This document shows positions 33,775 to 43,759 of a stretch of 64,000 nt of DNA, one piece after another. The stretch covers positions 97,901 through 161,900 of the forward strand of contig JAUYRZ010000036.1 in NCBI GenBank assembly GCA_030695565.1, given 5' to 3'. Positions within the stretch are counted from its first letter, which is position 1; each line of letters opens with the position of its first letter. Source of the stretch: Archangium sp. (GTDB taxonomy: Bacteria > Myxococcota > Myxococcia > Myxococcales > Myxococcaceae). The notes under the pieces were generated by a model that worked only from the letters and a program-made list of their open reading frames with translations, had not been told where the DNA came from and searched no databases. Both the position numbers and the translations under genes were made by a program.

Positions 33775-33802
33775 TTTTCGTTCTTCAGGAGTGCACCGAC
33801 CG

Positions 33803-34249
33803 ATGCTCGATCGCAACGCCGTGGGACGCACGACGCCGCCAACGCTGTGTGAAGTCGAGAAGGGCGCCATCCGCCGGTTCGCCGAGAGCCTGGGCGACTA
33901 CAACCCGAGCTACTTCGACGCGGAGTACGCGCGCGCTTCGGGTTTTCCCGGCATCGTGGTTCCGCCTTCGTTTCCGCTCGCGTTCACCGCGAGCATCGAT
34001 CTGCGCGAGCTGCTCGGCGTGCCGGGCAAACACCTGCTGCTGGCGGAGTGGACGGTGGAATACGAACGCCCCGTCATCGCCGGTGATCGCCTGCTGATGA
34101 CCAGCCGGGTGATCGAAGTGGGCGAACGCCCCAGCCCTGCCGGCCGGGTGGAAGTGGCGGTGATCGAAGACGAAGGCCGCGACGAGACGGGTCACCTGGT
34201 CTTGAAGGTGCGCCGCACCTACGTCGTGCGCACCACGAGGGAGAGCTGA
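33803..34249 (+). CDS. MaoC-like hot-dog protein (FAS1 dehydratase-region type)
   Basis: 148 aa. GAIRRFAESLGDYNPSYFD with PPSFPLAF near residue 55 matches the N-terminal MaoC-like half found in two-subunit hydratases (HadA/HadC type). The catalytic Asp/His motif lies in the partner. Start ATG 33803 with AGGAG 11 bp upstream. Its stop overlaps the next gene's start, so the two probably form a heterodimeric (3R)-hydroxyacyl-CoA dehydratase. Confidence 0.82.
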   Translation: MLDRNAVGRTTPPTLCEVEKGAIRRFAESLGDYNPSYFDAEYARASGFPGIVVPPSFPLAFTASIDLRELLGVPGKHLLLAEWTVEYERPVIAGDRLLMTSRVIEVGERPSPAGRVEVAVIEDEGRDETGHLVLKVRRTYVVRTTRES

Positions 34250-34896
34250 TGCCGCCCCGGAAGCTGTACTTCGAGAACACCCGTATCGGTGACGAGCTGC
34301 CGGCGATGGCGAAGACGCCCATCGATCGGGTTCAGCTGGCCCGCTACGCCGGTGCGACCGGTGACTTCAACCCGGTGCACGTCGACGAGCTGGCCGCGCG
34401 TGGTTTCGGCATGCCCTCGGTGGTCGCTCCCAACACCATCGGCATGGGTTTTCTCGGCCAGCTGGTGGGTGACTGGGCCCGCGGCGCGCACGTGAAGCGG
34501 TTGTCGTGCCGGTTCTCCCGCATGCTCTGGCCCGGTGACACGCTGGTCTGCAAAGGCCGCGTCGCCGATCGCCACGGGCAAGACGGCAAGTACTACCTCG
34601 AGCTCGACGTCTGGGCCGAGAACCAGACCGGTGGCCTGGTCATTCGCGGCAACGTGACCTTGAAGGTCTTCTATTCGGTGGAAGACGAGAACCGGTTCCG
34701 CATGGGCCAGCCGCCGCTGATCGTCAACGTGCCGCGCGAGTCGATTCGCAACGCCCCTCCGCCGACGCCCGCCCCGGTCGTGAAGGGCAAGAAGGCGAAC
34801 AAGCCCCTCAAGGCAGCGAAGGTCGCGAAGCCCGCGAAGCCCGCGAAGAAGGCCGCGCCCGCGAAGCCTGCCAAGAAGGCCAGGAAGAAGAAGTAG
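34249..34896 (+). CDS. MaoC-family hydratase with Lys/Ala/Pro-rich tail
   Basis: 215 aa. Hot-dog domain with the hydratase motif YAGATGDFNPVHVDE (~30-44; Asp and His catalytic pair), VVAPNTIGMG and CRFSRMLWPGDTL. After ~145 comes VKGKKANKPLKAAKVAKPAKP-like sequence, about 45 residues of histone-H1-like basic tail, unusual for this family. The hydratase would act on 3-hydroxyacyl-CoA together with the upstream subunit. The tail may bind nucleic acid or polyphosphate (inference). One-base overlap with the previous stop. Confidence 0.85.
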   Translation: MPPRKLYFENTRIGDELPAMAKTPIDRVQLARYAGATGDFNPVHVDELAARGFGMPSVVAPNTIGMGFLGQLVGDWARGAHVKRLSCRFSRMLWPGDTLVCKGRVADRHGQDGKYYLELDVWAENQTGGLVIRGNVTLKVFYSVEDENRFRMGQPPLIVNVPRESIRNAPPPTPAPVVKGKKANKPLKAAKVAKPAKPAKKAAPAKPAKKARKKK

Positions 34897-35098
34897 CGCT
34901 GGCAGCCGGCATGCCCAGTTCCCGCTACGCGTGCGCGCCGGGCTTGCGCTTGAGCTGCGCCAAATCACCGTAACTTATCGCGAATCATCGTTCGTCAACG
35001 CACCGCGTCGTACCCCGTTGACTTCGAAATCAAGCTTCGTCGAGTATGCGACGCGCCACGTCATTACGTGAGTGTTCGTCCTTTTCAGGGAGCTGTTC

Positions 35099-36940
<1,842 letters not shown>

Positions 36941-36952
36941 TATCGAAGCGGG

Positions 36953-37687
36953 ATGCTGCAGGAGTTCGCCTTCGCCGCGCCCCGCATCGTGTTGCTGTTC
37001 GCCGCCGTCGTCTTCCCGGTGCTGTTCTTCATCACCGCGCCCTATGGCCGCCACGAGCGGCCGGGGTGGGGCCCCACGTTGCCCGCGAAGCTGTCGTGGG
37101 TGGTGATGGAGTCGGTCTCGTTCTTCGTGTTCGCCGCGCTCTGGGTGATGAACCCGCAGTGGGGAACGCCGGTGGTCATGCTGCTCGGCGCGGCGTGGCT
37201 GCTTCACTACGGCCAACGCACCTTCGTCTTCTCGCTGCTGATGCGGGACGAGGCGAAGCGCCAACCGCTGCTCACCATGTCGATGGCCATGGTGTTCAAC
37301 GTGTTCAACGCCGGTGGCAACGCGCTCGCGCTCACCGACCGGGCGATCGATCTTCCACTCGTCGCCGGGCTGCTGCTCTTCTTCGTCGGCATGGGCGTGA
37401 ACCTGCACGCCGATCACGTGCTGCGCACCCTGAGGAAGCCCGGCGAGACCGGCTACAAAATTCCCCACGGCGGGCTGTATGGCCTCGTCAGCTCGCCCAA
37501 CTACCTGGGTGAGATCCTGGAGTGGGTGGGCTTCGCCATCGCCGCGCAGACGCTCGCGGGGTGGGCCTTCGCCGCGTTCACCTTCGCGAACCTCGCGCCT
37601 CGGGCGCTCTCGAATCACCGCTGGTACCGGCAGAAGTTCGGCGACTACCCCTCGCGGCGGCGCGCGCTGATACCGTTTCTCTGGTGA
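36953..37687 (+). CDS. 3-oxo-5-alpha-steroid 4-dehydrogenase-like / DUF1295 membrane protein
   Basis: 244 aa with about six membrane helices. The C-terminal signature is that of the steroid 5-alpha-reductase family: IPHGGLYGLVSSPNYLGEILEW and HRWYRQKFGDYPSRRRALIPF. It reduces a conjugated double bond in a lipid using NADPH or, in some relatives, methylates phospholipids; the exact substrate is unknown. Begins 12 bp after the acyl-CoA dehydrogenase and overlaps the next gene by GTGA. Confidence 0.85.
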   Translation: MLQEFAFAAPRIVLLFAAVVFPVLFFITAPYGRHERPGWGPTLPAKLSWVVMESVSFFVFAALWVMNPQWGTPVVMLLGAAWLLHYGQRTFVFSLLMRDEAKRQPLLTMSMAMVFNVFNAGGNALALTDRAIDLPLVAGLLLFFVGMGVNLHADHVLRTLRKPGETGYKIPHGGLYGLVSSPNYLGEILEWVGFAIAAQTLAGWAFAAFTFANLAPRALSNHRWYRQKFGDYPSRRRALIPFLW

Positions 37688-38460
37688 AGCGTTTGCTGAA
37701 GCTGCTCTTGATCTCGCTTTCGGGCTGTTACCTCGCCCTCTGCGTCATCCTCTTCGTGGTGCAGCGAAAGCTCATCTTCCCCGCGCCCGTGGAGTTGCTC
37801 GAGGTCAGTGCAGGCATGGTGAGGATCGACGTTCCCCAGGCGACCTTCTTTCTCTTGAAGAAGGTGCAGGGTGAAGGGCCGGTGGTTGTGCACTTTCACG
37901 GCAACGGTGAGCAGGTCGCGTACCTGGGCTGGCTCGCGGATGCCTGGGCAGCGCAGGGCGCCTCATTCGTGGCGGTGGAGTACCCCGGCTATCCCGGCAC
38001 TGAAGGCTCGCCTTCTGAAGAGGCGATCGTCAATGCGGGTGAAGCGGCGCTGCAGCACTTGAGCGGCGTGTTGAAGATCGATCGTTCGCGGTTGGTGCTC
38101 GAGGGCCAGAGCGTGGGCACTGGCGTGGCGGTCACGCTCGCGTCGCGCGGCTGGGGCACGAAGCTGGTGCTGATTTCTCCGTACACCACGTTGCCTGATG
38201 TCGCGGCGGAGGTCTTTCCCTGGCTGCCCGTGCGGTTGTTGATGCGGGATCGGTTTGATTCGGCCTCGAAGGCGCCGGGGCTGAAGGTGCCCACGTTGAT
38301 CGTTCATGGCACTCGTGACGAGGTGGTGCCGTTCGAGCTGGGTGAGGCGTTGTCGAAGGTGATCGCGGGCGCGAAGTTCGTGGCGGTGGAGGGCGCGCAT
38401 CACAACGATGTGATTGAGGGCGTTCTTCCGGCGATCTTCGACTTCGTGGTGGCCAGGTAG
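37684..38460 (+). CDS. Membrane-anchored alpha/beta hydrolase (ABHD13/BEM46-like)
   Basis: 258 aa from GTG 37684, overlapping the previous stop. N-terminal hydrophobic anchor (~5-28), then VVVHFHGNGEQ, EYPGYPGTEG, nucleophile EGQSVGTGVA (~140), Asp in HGTRDEVVPF (~210) and His in GAHHNDV (~238). Typical BEM46-type serine hydrolase, substrate unknown. It ends near the convergent ligase-like gene with a 38-bp degenerate family-1 stretch between. Confidence 0.85.
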   Translation: MKRLLKLLLISLSGCYLALCVILFVVQRKLIFPAPVELLEVSAGMVRIDVPQATFFLLKKVQGEGPVVVHFHGNGEQVAYLGWLADAWAAQGASFVAVEYPGYPGTEGSPSEEAIVNAGEAALQHLSGVLKIDRSRLVLEGQSVGTGVAVTLASRGWGTKLVLISPYTTLPDVAAEVFPWLPVRLLMRDRFDSASKAPGLKVPTLIVHGTRDEVVPFELGEALSKVIAGAKFVAVEGAHHNDVIEGVLPAIFDFVVAR

Positions 38461-38498
38461 ACCCTCACCCCGACACGCTCGACCCCAACCCCACGCGG

Positions 38499-40430
38499 TC
38501 AGCTGGCCAGCGCGAAGAAGGCGTTTTCATCGATACATTTGGTCCCATAGGCCGCCGCCTTCACCGCCTTGCTGGAGCCGCTCTTCGGGTCCTGCATCAC
38601 CAGGTAGGTCAGCTCCCTGGTGACCCCGGACAGCAGCGTACCGCCCCGCGCTTCGACCCACTTTTCGAAGACGCTGCGAGGCTGGGAGAGCGCGCCGGTG
38701 AAGCAGAAGCTCTTGCCGGTGAGCGGGCCGGAGGCCTTCTTGGTGACCGGCACGACCCCGACCTTGAGCAATCGATCGATCTCCGATGAGCGCTTCTTGA
38801 GCCCGGCCACCACCGCCGCCGCCTTGGCCGGCCCCACGCCCGGTACCGGAGAGAGCTGCGCCAACGTCGCCTTCCGCACCTTGCCCAGGCTGTCGAAGCC
38901 CGCCGCCACCAGCGCCTTCGCGGTTTGCGCGCCGAAGTTCTCGATGCCCAGCGCGGCCAGGAACCGGGGCAACGAGAGCGGGAGCTCGGCCTTGAGGTTC
39001 TTGAGCACCTTGGTGGCGATGATGAGCCCCCGGCGATCGAGCCCGGCGATCTGCTGGGGGGTGAGGCGGTAGAGATCCGCCGGCTCCTTCACCAGCTTGG
39101 CCGCGACCAGCTGAGCGATCAGCCCCTCGCCCCACTCCAGCACGCCCAACGCGTCGACCCAGTTCTGAATCCGCCCCTCCACCAGCGCCACGCACGCGTC
39201 GTTCTTGCAGCTCAGGTATTCGCCCTGCTTGATCAGCGTGGCCTTGCAGACGGCGCACTTCCTGGGCGGCTTGGCGGTGGGCCCCAGCTTGGTCACCACC
39301 TCCTCCACGTAGGGGATCACGTCGTTGCGGCGGGAGACCAGCACCTCGTCGCCGATGCCGATGCCCAGCTCTGCCACCCGGCCCGCGTTGGCCAGCGAGG
39401 CGCGCTGCACCGTGGCCCCGGCGAGCACCACCGGCGCCACCACCGCGATGGGCGAGACCCGGCCCGAGGACCCGGTCGTCCAGATCAGGTCGATGACCTT
39501 GGTCACCTGCGCCTGCGAGGCGAACTTGAAAGCGACCGCGCCGCGGGGGCGGTTGTTCACCTCGCCCAGCAGGGTCTGGGTGTGCACGTCGTTGGCGCGC
39601 ATCACCAGCCCGTCGATCTCGTAGTCGAGCGCGGCGCGCTTCTTCTTCGCGTAGCGCTGGTGCTCTGCGATCGCGCCTTCCAGATCAGTCTTCACACCGA
39701 ACGGGGTGAGGAACGAGAGCGCCTGCAGCGCCTCGAACTTCTCTTCTTCGGTTTTGTGCTCCTCGCCGTCGAGATCGTAGAAGAGCACCGTCAAGTGCTC
39801 GCAGCCCTGGCCGTCGAAGCGTTTGCTGGTCCCCGCCGCCTGGTTGCGCGGGTTGGCTGCTCCGGGGAAGGCCTTCTTCATGTCGGAGAGCTTGAGGATG
39901 ATCTCCCCGCGCACGGTGAGGGACAGCTTCTTCTTGAGCCTTCCCGGCACGCCCTTCATGCGCGCGGCGTTGGCGGTGATCCGCTCACCCATCTGCCCGT
40001 CGCCGCGGGTGATGGCGTGCTTGAGCTCGCCGCGCTCGTAGGTGACGGCCAGGGAGAGCCCGTCGAGCTTCTCGGTGACGAACACGTTCTGGGCGAAGCT
40101 GGGCAGCCCCTGCTGGCTGGCCAGCGCCTCGCAGCGCGCGAACCACTTGCGGAACTCGTCCTCGGTGACCGCCTTGTTGAGCGAGCCCATCGGGATGGCG
40201 TGCCGCGCCTTCTCCCACTCGGTGACCGCGCTGACCTTCGCGCCCACGATGGCGAAATAGGGATGTTTGGGGTTGAGGGTGCGCAGCTCATCTTCCAGCG
40301 CGTCGAACGCCGCGTCGGAGATCAGCGGCGTGCCGTTGTAATAGGCGTCTTTGTACTTCTGGAGATCGACCACCAACTTCGACTCGCGCGCGTTGGGCTT
40401 TTTCACCTCGTCATTCTCGGCAACTGCCAA
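38499..40430 (-). CDS. NAD+-dependent DNA-ligase-like protein with BRCT domain (LigA paralogue)
   Basis: 643 aa. Domain Ia (KYKDAYYNGTPLISDAAFDALEDEL, ~25-49), adenylation site EKLDG (Lys ~122), RGEI, NPRNQAAG, an OB region, zinc Cys (CAVC...CKNDAC, ~395-420), helix-hairpin-helix repeats and a C-terminal BRCT (PLTGKSFCFTGALSQPR). All ligase elements are recognisable but divergent from housekeeping LigA, so this is probably a second, specialised ligase that seals nicks with NAD+. The TTG start at 40428-40430 is my best guess; a GTG at 40404 is an alternative. It is divergent from the AbrB-like/ADP-ribosylglycohydrolase pair and near two PARPs. Confidence 0.87.
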   Translation of the reverse strand: MAVAENDEVKKPNARESKLVVDLQKYKDAYYNGTPLISDAAFDALEDELRTLNPKHPYFAIVGAKVSAVTEWEKARHAIPMGSLNKAVTEDEFRKWFARCEALASQQGLPSFAQNVFVTEKLDGLSLAVTYERGELKHAITRGDGQMGERITANAARMKGVPGRLKKKLSLTVRGEIILKLSDMKKAFPGAANPRNQAAGTSKRFDGQGCEHLTVLFYDLDGEEHKTEEEKFEALQALSFLTPFGVKTDLEGAIAEHQRYAKKKRAALDYEIDGLVMRANDVHTQTLLGEVNNRPRGAVAFKFASQAQVTKVIDLIWTTGSSGRVSPIAVVAPVVLAGATVQRASLANAGRVAELGIGIGDEVLVSRRNDVIPYVEEVVTKLGPTAKPPRKCAVCKATLIKQGEYLSCKNDACVALVEGRIQNWVDALGVLEWGEGLIAQLVAAKLVKEPADLYRLTPQQIAGLDRRGLIIATKVLKNLKAELPLSLPRFLAALGIENFGAQTAKALVAAGFDSLGKVRKATLAQLSPVPGVGPAKAAAVVAGLKKRSSEIDRLLKVGVVPVTKKASGPLTGKSFCFTGALSQPRSVFEKWVEARGGTLLSGVTRELTYLVMQDPKSGSSKAVKAAAYGTKCIDENAFFALAS

Positions 40431-40471
40431 ACCAGCTACAAGAAGTCCTTCCTGCTTGAAGGAGACGCTCC

Positions 40472-41173
40472 ATGGCGAAGACCACTCCAGAGATGCTGGT
40501 TGCCGTCACCGCTCGGGTCCTCGATCGCTTCACGGCCTCGGCGATGTTGTTCACCGCCCTCGACGTGTCCAACGCGGTCAAGGAGACGCTGCCCGACGTG
40601 CGTCACCGCGACGTCTCGCCGCTGGTGCGTGAAATCTTCGACGGCGAGGGCCTGGGCTCGTACCAGCAGACCCAGATCGACGTCGTGGCCGCGGGCAAGA
40701 CGGTGCAGGCGCTGCTCTACCACCTGCCCACCCACGATCCGGCGAGGTACGACGACTCGATGCGCTCGCAGCTGGCCCGCCCTCCGGGGGCCGCCAAGGA
40801 CGACGCGGTCACCGACATTCGCATCGAGGACACCACCCTGGGCGCCTCGGTGCCGATCGGCGATGACGGCCGCGGGCGGGTGTCGCGGCGGCTCTTGAGC
40901 AACGCGGGCATCGAAGGCGACGAGGTGCTGCTGCAGGTGAAGAGCGGCTCGTTGGTGTTGTCCTCGGCGGACCAGGACGATGAGCCGGACGACGCTGAGC
41001 TGCTCTCCTGTGAGCACCCGGATCTGCTCTATCTCTCCCCCGAACAACTCCAGGGCTTCGGTGCCGGCGCGCAGCTCGCCGCCCGCATCGAAGACGGGAA
41101 CGTGATCATCAGCTCCAGCACCTACGCCCCGCCGCTCGATGGCTTCGGCTTCGCGCCGTACCCCCTGATGTGA
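40472..41173 (+). CDS. Unknown protein with AbrB/MazE-like segment
   Basis: 233 aa, ATG 40472 with AAGGAGA 6 bp upstream. The N-terminal ~85 residues look like a winged helix (RVLDRFTASAMLFTALDVSNAV, LVREIFD, VQALLYHLP). Residues ~128-165 (VPIGDDGRGRVSRRLLSNAGI, EGDEVLLQVKSGSLVLSS) follow the swapped-hairpin AbrB/MazE pattern of DNA-binding antitoxins. The C-terminus ends in aromatic APPLDGFGFAPYPLM. It is followed one base later by the ADP-ribosylglycohydrolase, so it may regulate, or be modified in, the ADP-ribosylation system (inference). Confidence 0.7.
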   Translation: MAKTTPEMLVAVTARVLDRFTASAMLFTALDVSNAVKETLPDVRHRDVSPLVREIFDGEGLGSYQQTQIDVVAAGKTVQALLYHLPTHDPARYDDSMRSQLARPPGAAKDDAVTDIRIEDTTLGASVPIGDDGRGRVSRRLLSNAGIEGDEVLLQVKSGSLVLSSADQDDEPDDAELLSCEHPDLLYLSPEQLQGFGAGAQLAARIEDGNVIISSSTYAPPLDGFGFAPYPLM

Positions 41174-41174
41174 C

Positions 41175-42278
41175 GTGAGCACCCTCGACGAGCGAGCCGC
41201 CGGGTGCCTGTGGGGGCTGGCCTGGGGCGATGCGCTGGGGGCGCCCATCGAGGGGTGGACCGAGGCTGAGATCGCCGCCACCTTCGGCGCGTACTCCGAG
41301 TTGCCCCGCACCCTCGACGCGGTGCCTTCCTCGAAGCGGAGGCAAAAGCGTCGCCTGGGGTTGCACACCGACGACACCCAACAGGCACTCGCTTTGTTGG
41401 CGGTGGTGCTCTCGCCGGGTGGTTGGTCGCCGACCGCCTGGGCACAGTGCCTGGTGCGCGGCGAGCAGCTGGGGGCGTGGCGCGGCACCGGCCGGCACTT
41501 CGACGGGGCGGTACAGAAGCTGGCCGCGGGTGCCTCGCCAGAGCAGGCGGGCAGCCCGTCAGCGGGCATCGGCGCGGCGATGCGCACCGCTCCTCTGGGG
41601 GCGTTGCTCCACGCGCAGCCCGCCCGGTTGCGGCAGATCGCCATCGAGGCCAGCGCGGTGACCCACGCGGACCTGCTGGCCTGCAGCCTGGGCTACGCGG
41701 TCGCGTTTGCTTCGGCGCGCCTGGTGTCAGGGGCCCCTGCGGGGGAGGTGAGGGCGGAGCTGCCCCACGCGGTGGCCGACGCGGAAGCCGAGTGGCTGGG
41801 CGCGGGCCGGGCGCGCTGGACTCTCGATCGCTCGGCCTCGTTCAGGTTGTCCCAGGCACTGAGCGCGCTCTTCGCCTTGCCTCAACGAGGCCTGCGCGTG
41901 CTCGCCTCGCGGGTGTTGGAGCTGGGCTCGCCCACCCTGGGAGCGGGCGCCCCACCGGCGCACCCGAACCATGGGTACTCGCTGCTGGGCGGGCTGTTCG
42001 CGCTCGGGGTGGGGCTCGAGGAGCAGCTCGAGCCGCGGGGCGCGCTGCTCGAGGTGGTGCGCCTGGGCGAAGACACGGACACCGTGGGCGCGATGGTGGG
42101 CGGCTTGCTGGGCGCGCGCTTCGGGGCGGACTGGATCCCCAGGGAGCGGCTGGTCGATCGGCTGCACCTGTCTGGGTACGCGACGGCGGTGTGCAGCGGC
42201 GCGGCCCCAGAGCCGCTGGAGGCCTTACTCACCCGAGAGGCCGCCCACTCGCTGCGCGAGCGGGAGTCACAGAGGTAG
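41175..42278 (+). CDS. ADP-ribosylglycohydrolase (DraG/ARH family)
   Basis: 367 aa from GTG 41175. Family motifs: GCLWGLAWGDALGAPIEGW at the start, HTDDTQQALAL (~65, dinuclear Mg/Mn ligands) and LGEDTDTVGAMVGGLLGARFG (~298-318, second metal cluster). It removes ADP-ribose from proteins or hydrolyses ADP-ribose chains in the cytoplasm. One base separates it from the AbrB-like gene, and it is convergent with two PARP genes 15 bp away, which would supply its substrate. Confidence 0.92.
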   Translation: MSTLDERAAGCLWGLAWGDALGAPIEGWTEAEIAATFGAYSELPRTLDAVPSSKRRQKRRLGLHTDDTQQALALLAVVLSPGGWSPTAWAQCLVRGEQLGAWRGTGRHFDGAVQKLAAGASPEQAGSPSAGIGAAMRTAPLGALLHAQPARLRQIAIEASAVTHADLLACSLGYAVAFASARLVSGAPAGEVRAELPHAVADAEAEWLGAGRARWTLDRSASFRLSQALSALFALPQRGLRVLASRVLELGSPTLGAGAPPAHPNHGYSLLGGLFALGVGLEEQLEPRGALLEVVRLGEDTDTVGAMVGGLLGARFGADWIPRERLVDRLHLSGYATAVCSGAAPEPLEALLTREAAHSLRERESQR

Positions 42279-42293
42279 CTGGCTGCGCTCAGC

Positions 42294-43742
42294 TCACCTG
42301 TGCATCACCTCGACGATCGCGGTGCGCCGTGAGGCGTGCTCATCGAAGGTGACCACCTCGTCGTTCGACAACGACGCGTGCCCGTGCGCGCGCGCGTAGA
42401 TGTAGTGCGCCCCCTTCTTCGGAGCCGGCTTGTCGAAGCATGCCTTGAGCGCCAGCTCGGGCACCCCCAGGGCCAGCTCCTCCAGGAACATGTACCCCCG
42501 GTCGCTGGTGTTCTCCCGGAAGTAGAACGCCCCGCGCAGCGAGCTGTAGTTGAGGCTCTTGAGCGCGCCGTTGTATCGGTGGAACGCCTTGCCCTTCTCG
42601 TCTTTGATCGAGCCGCCCGCGTCTGGCCAGCAGGGCGTGTGGTAGATGCCCGAGCCGAAAGCGCGCCCGGTCACCTGCACGCCCTTGGGCAGGTTCTTGG
42701 GCAGCACCAGGCCGGTCTTGCAGATACCCATCAGGTTCTCGGTCCGGGTGCCGTGCCAGCCGGGGGTGATGCCCGTGGCGCCCTTGGCGCTGACCACCTT
42801 GGCAACGTAGTCGTCGAAGGCCTGCTTCCGGCCCTGCTGCTCGACCCGCCACACCCGGCCCAGCTTCAGCTTCCCGTAGAAGTTCGAGTTGATCGGCGCC
42901 TGCCCGCCCTCGAACAACTGGGCGATGCGCTTGCGCTCGTCACCCTTCGGCTCGAGGAAGGTGAGGTCGCACTTGAGGCCCTCGTACCAGACCTGGTTGG
43001 GGTCGATGGCCGAGGCCGCCGCAGCGAATACGTTCTTCTGCAGGAACGCGTCGCGCAGCAGGGTGAGGAAGCTGCGCTGCTCGGCGATCCGCCCGCCGGA
43101 GTTGATCAGGATCTGCTCCAGGTCCAGCTTGCCCCCGGAGCGCGCGTGATCGATGCGCCGCGGAATGGTCGAGTAGTACGCGTTGGTCAGCTCGAGCAGC
43201 TGGGTCTTCTTCGGCTTGCCCTTCTTGATCAGCCGCTCCACGTCCTCGAGCAGGTCGGCCCCCTTGTCGAGCTGGGTGTCGCTCAGGTTCCCCAACGGGG
43301 CGTCTGCCGTGGCGCCTGAGGTGGCGCTCAAGCCCGCCGCCACCGCGCGCCCGGTCGAGCCGTAGAGCAACTCCAGCAGCGACTCCACCTCTGGGTGGAA
43401 CGCGCCAGAGCTCTTGCGCACCACCTTCTTCCCCCTGGCCGCCTTCACCGGCGCCGGCGCGCCCGGGCTGGCCGCCCGCAGATCGACCTTCGAGTAGCCC
43501 TTCTTGAGCTTCGAATCGATCTTCAAGGCCAGCTGCTTCTGGGCCTCGGCCAGGGTCTTGGCCTTCACCACCTGCGTCTGGCCGGCCTGACCCACCCGCC
43601 CGTAGGTGAACACCACCTTGAAGCCCGCCCCGTCCTTCGAGAGCTGGGCCTTGTAGAACTTGTTGCTGCCCAGCGCGGTGGCGCCGGTCTTTTGTCCGGT
43701 GAGATCAGTCCAGTTGAGGACCACTTCCTCGAGTGTGCTCAT
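42294..43742 (-). CDS. WGR-domain PARP homologue (divergent)
   Basis: 482 aa from ATG 43740-43742 (TTG 43763 overlaps the upstream stop). WGR-like domain ~10-85 with YGRVGQAGQ, a basic linker, a helical PARP regulatory-type domain ~105-220 (GNLSDTQLDKGADLLEDVERLI), an extra ~100-residue region, and the ADP-ribosyltransferase fold ~320-482: GWHGT (His ~328), GSGIYHT (Tyr ~366) and SNDEVVTF (Glu ~461). The His-Tyr-Glu triad is intact, so poly- or mono-ADP-ribosyl transfer is plausible. Second gene of the PARP pair. Confidence 0.9.
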   Translation of the reverse strand: MSTLEEVVLNWTDLTGQKTGATALGSNKFYKAQLSKDGAGFKVVFTYGRVGQAGQTQVVKAKTLAEAQKQLALKIDSKLKKGYSKVDLRAASPGAPAPVKAARGKKVVRKSSGAFHPEVESLLELLYGSTGRAVAAGLSATSGATADAPLGNLSDTQLDKGADLLEDVERLIKKGKPKKTQLLELTNAYYSTIPRRIDHARSGGKLDLEQILINSGGRIAEQRSFLTLLRDAFLQKNVFAAAASAIDPNQVWYEGLKCDLTFLEPKGDERKRIAQLFEGGQAPINSNFYGKLKLGRVWRVEQQGRKQAFDDYVAKVVSAKGATGITPGWHGTRTENLMGICKTGLVLPKNLPKGVQVTGRAFGSGIYHTPCWPDAGGSIKDEKGKAFHRYNGALKSLNYSSLRGAFYFRENTSDRGYMFLEELALGVPELALKACFDKPAPKKGAHYIYARAHGHASLSNDEVVTFDEHASRRTAIVEVMHR

Positions 43743-43759
43743 GGCGCTTTGGCTGCTGT

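Noticed and set aside
38925..40898. 657-aa plus-strand open frame
   Set aside because: Antisense shadow of the ligase-like gene running into the start of the AbrB-like gene.
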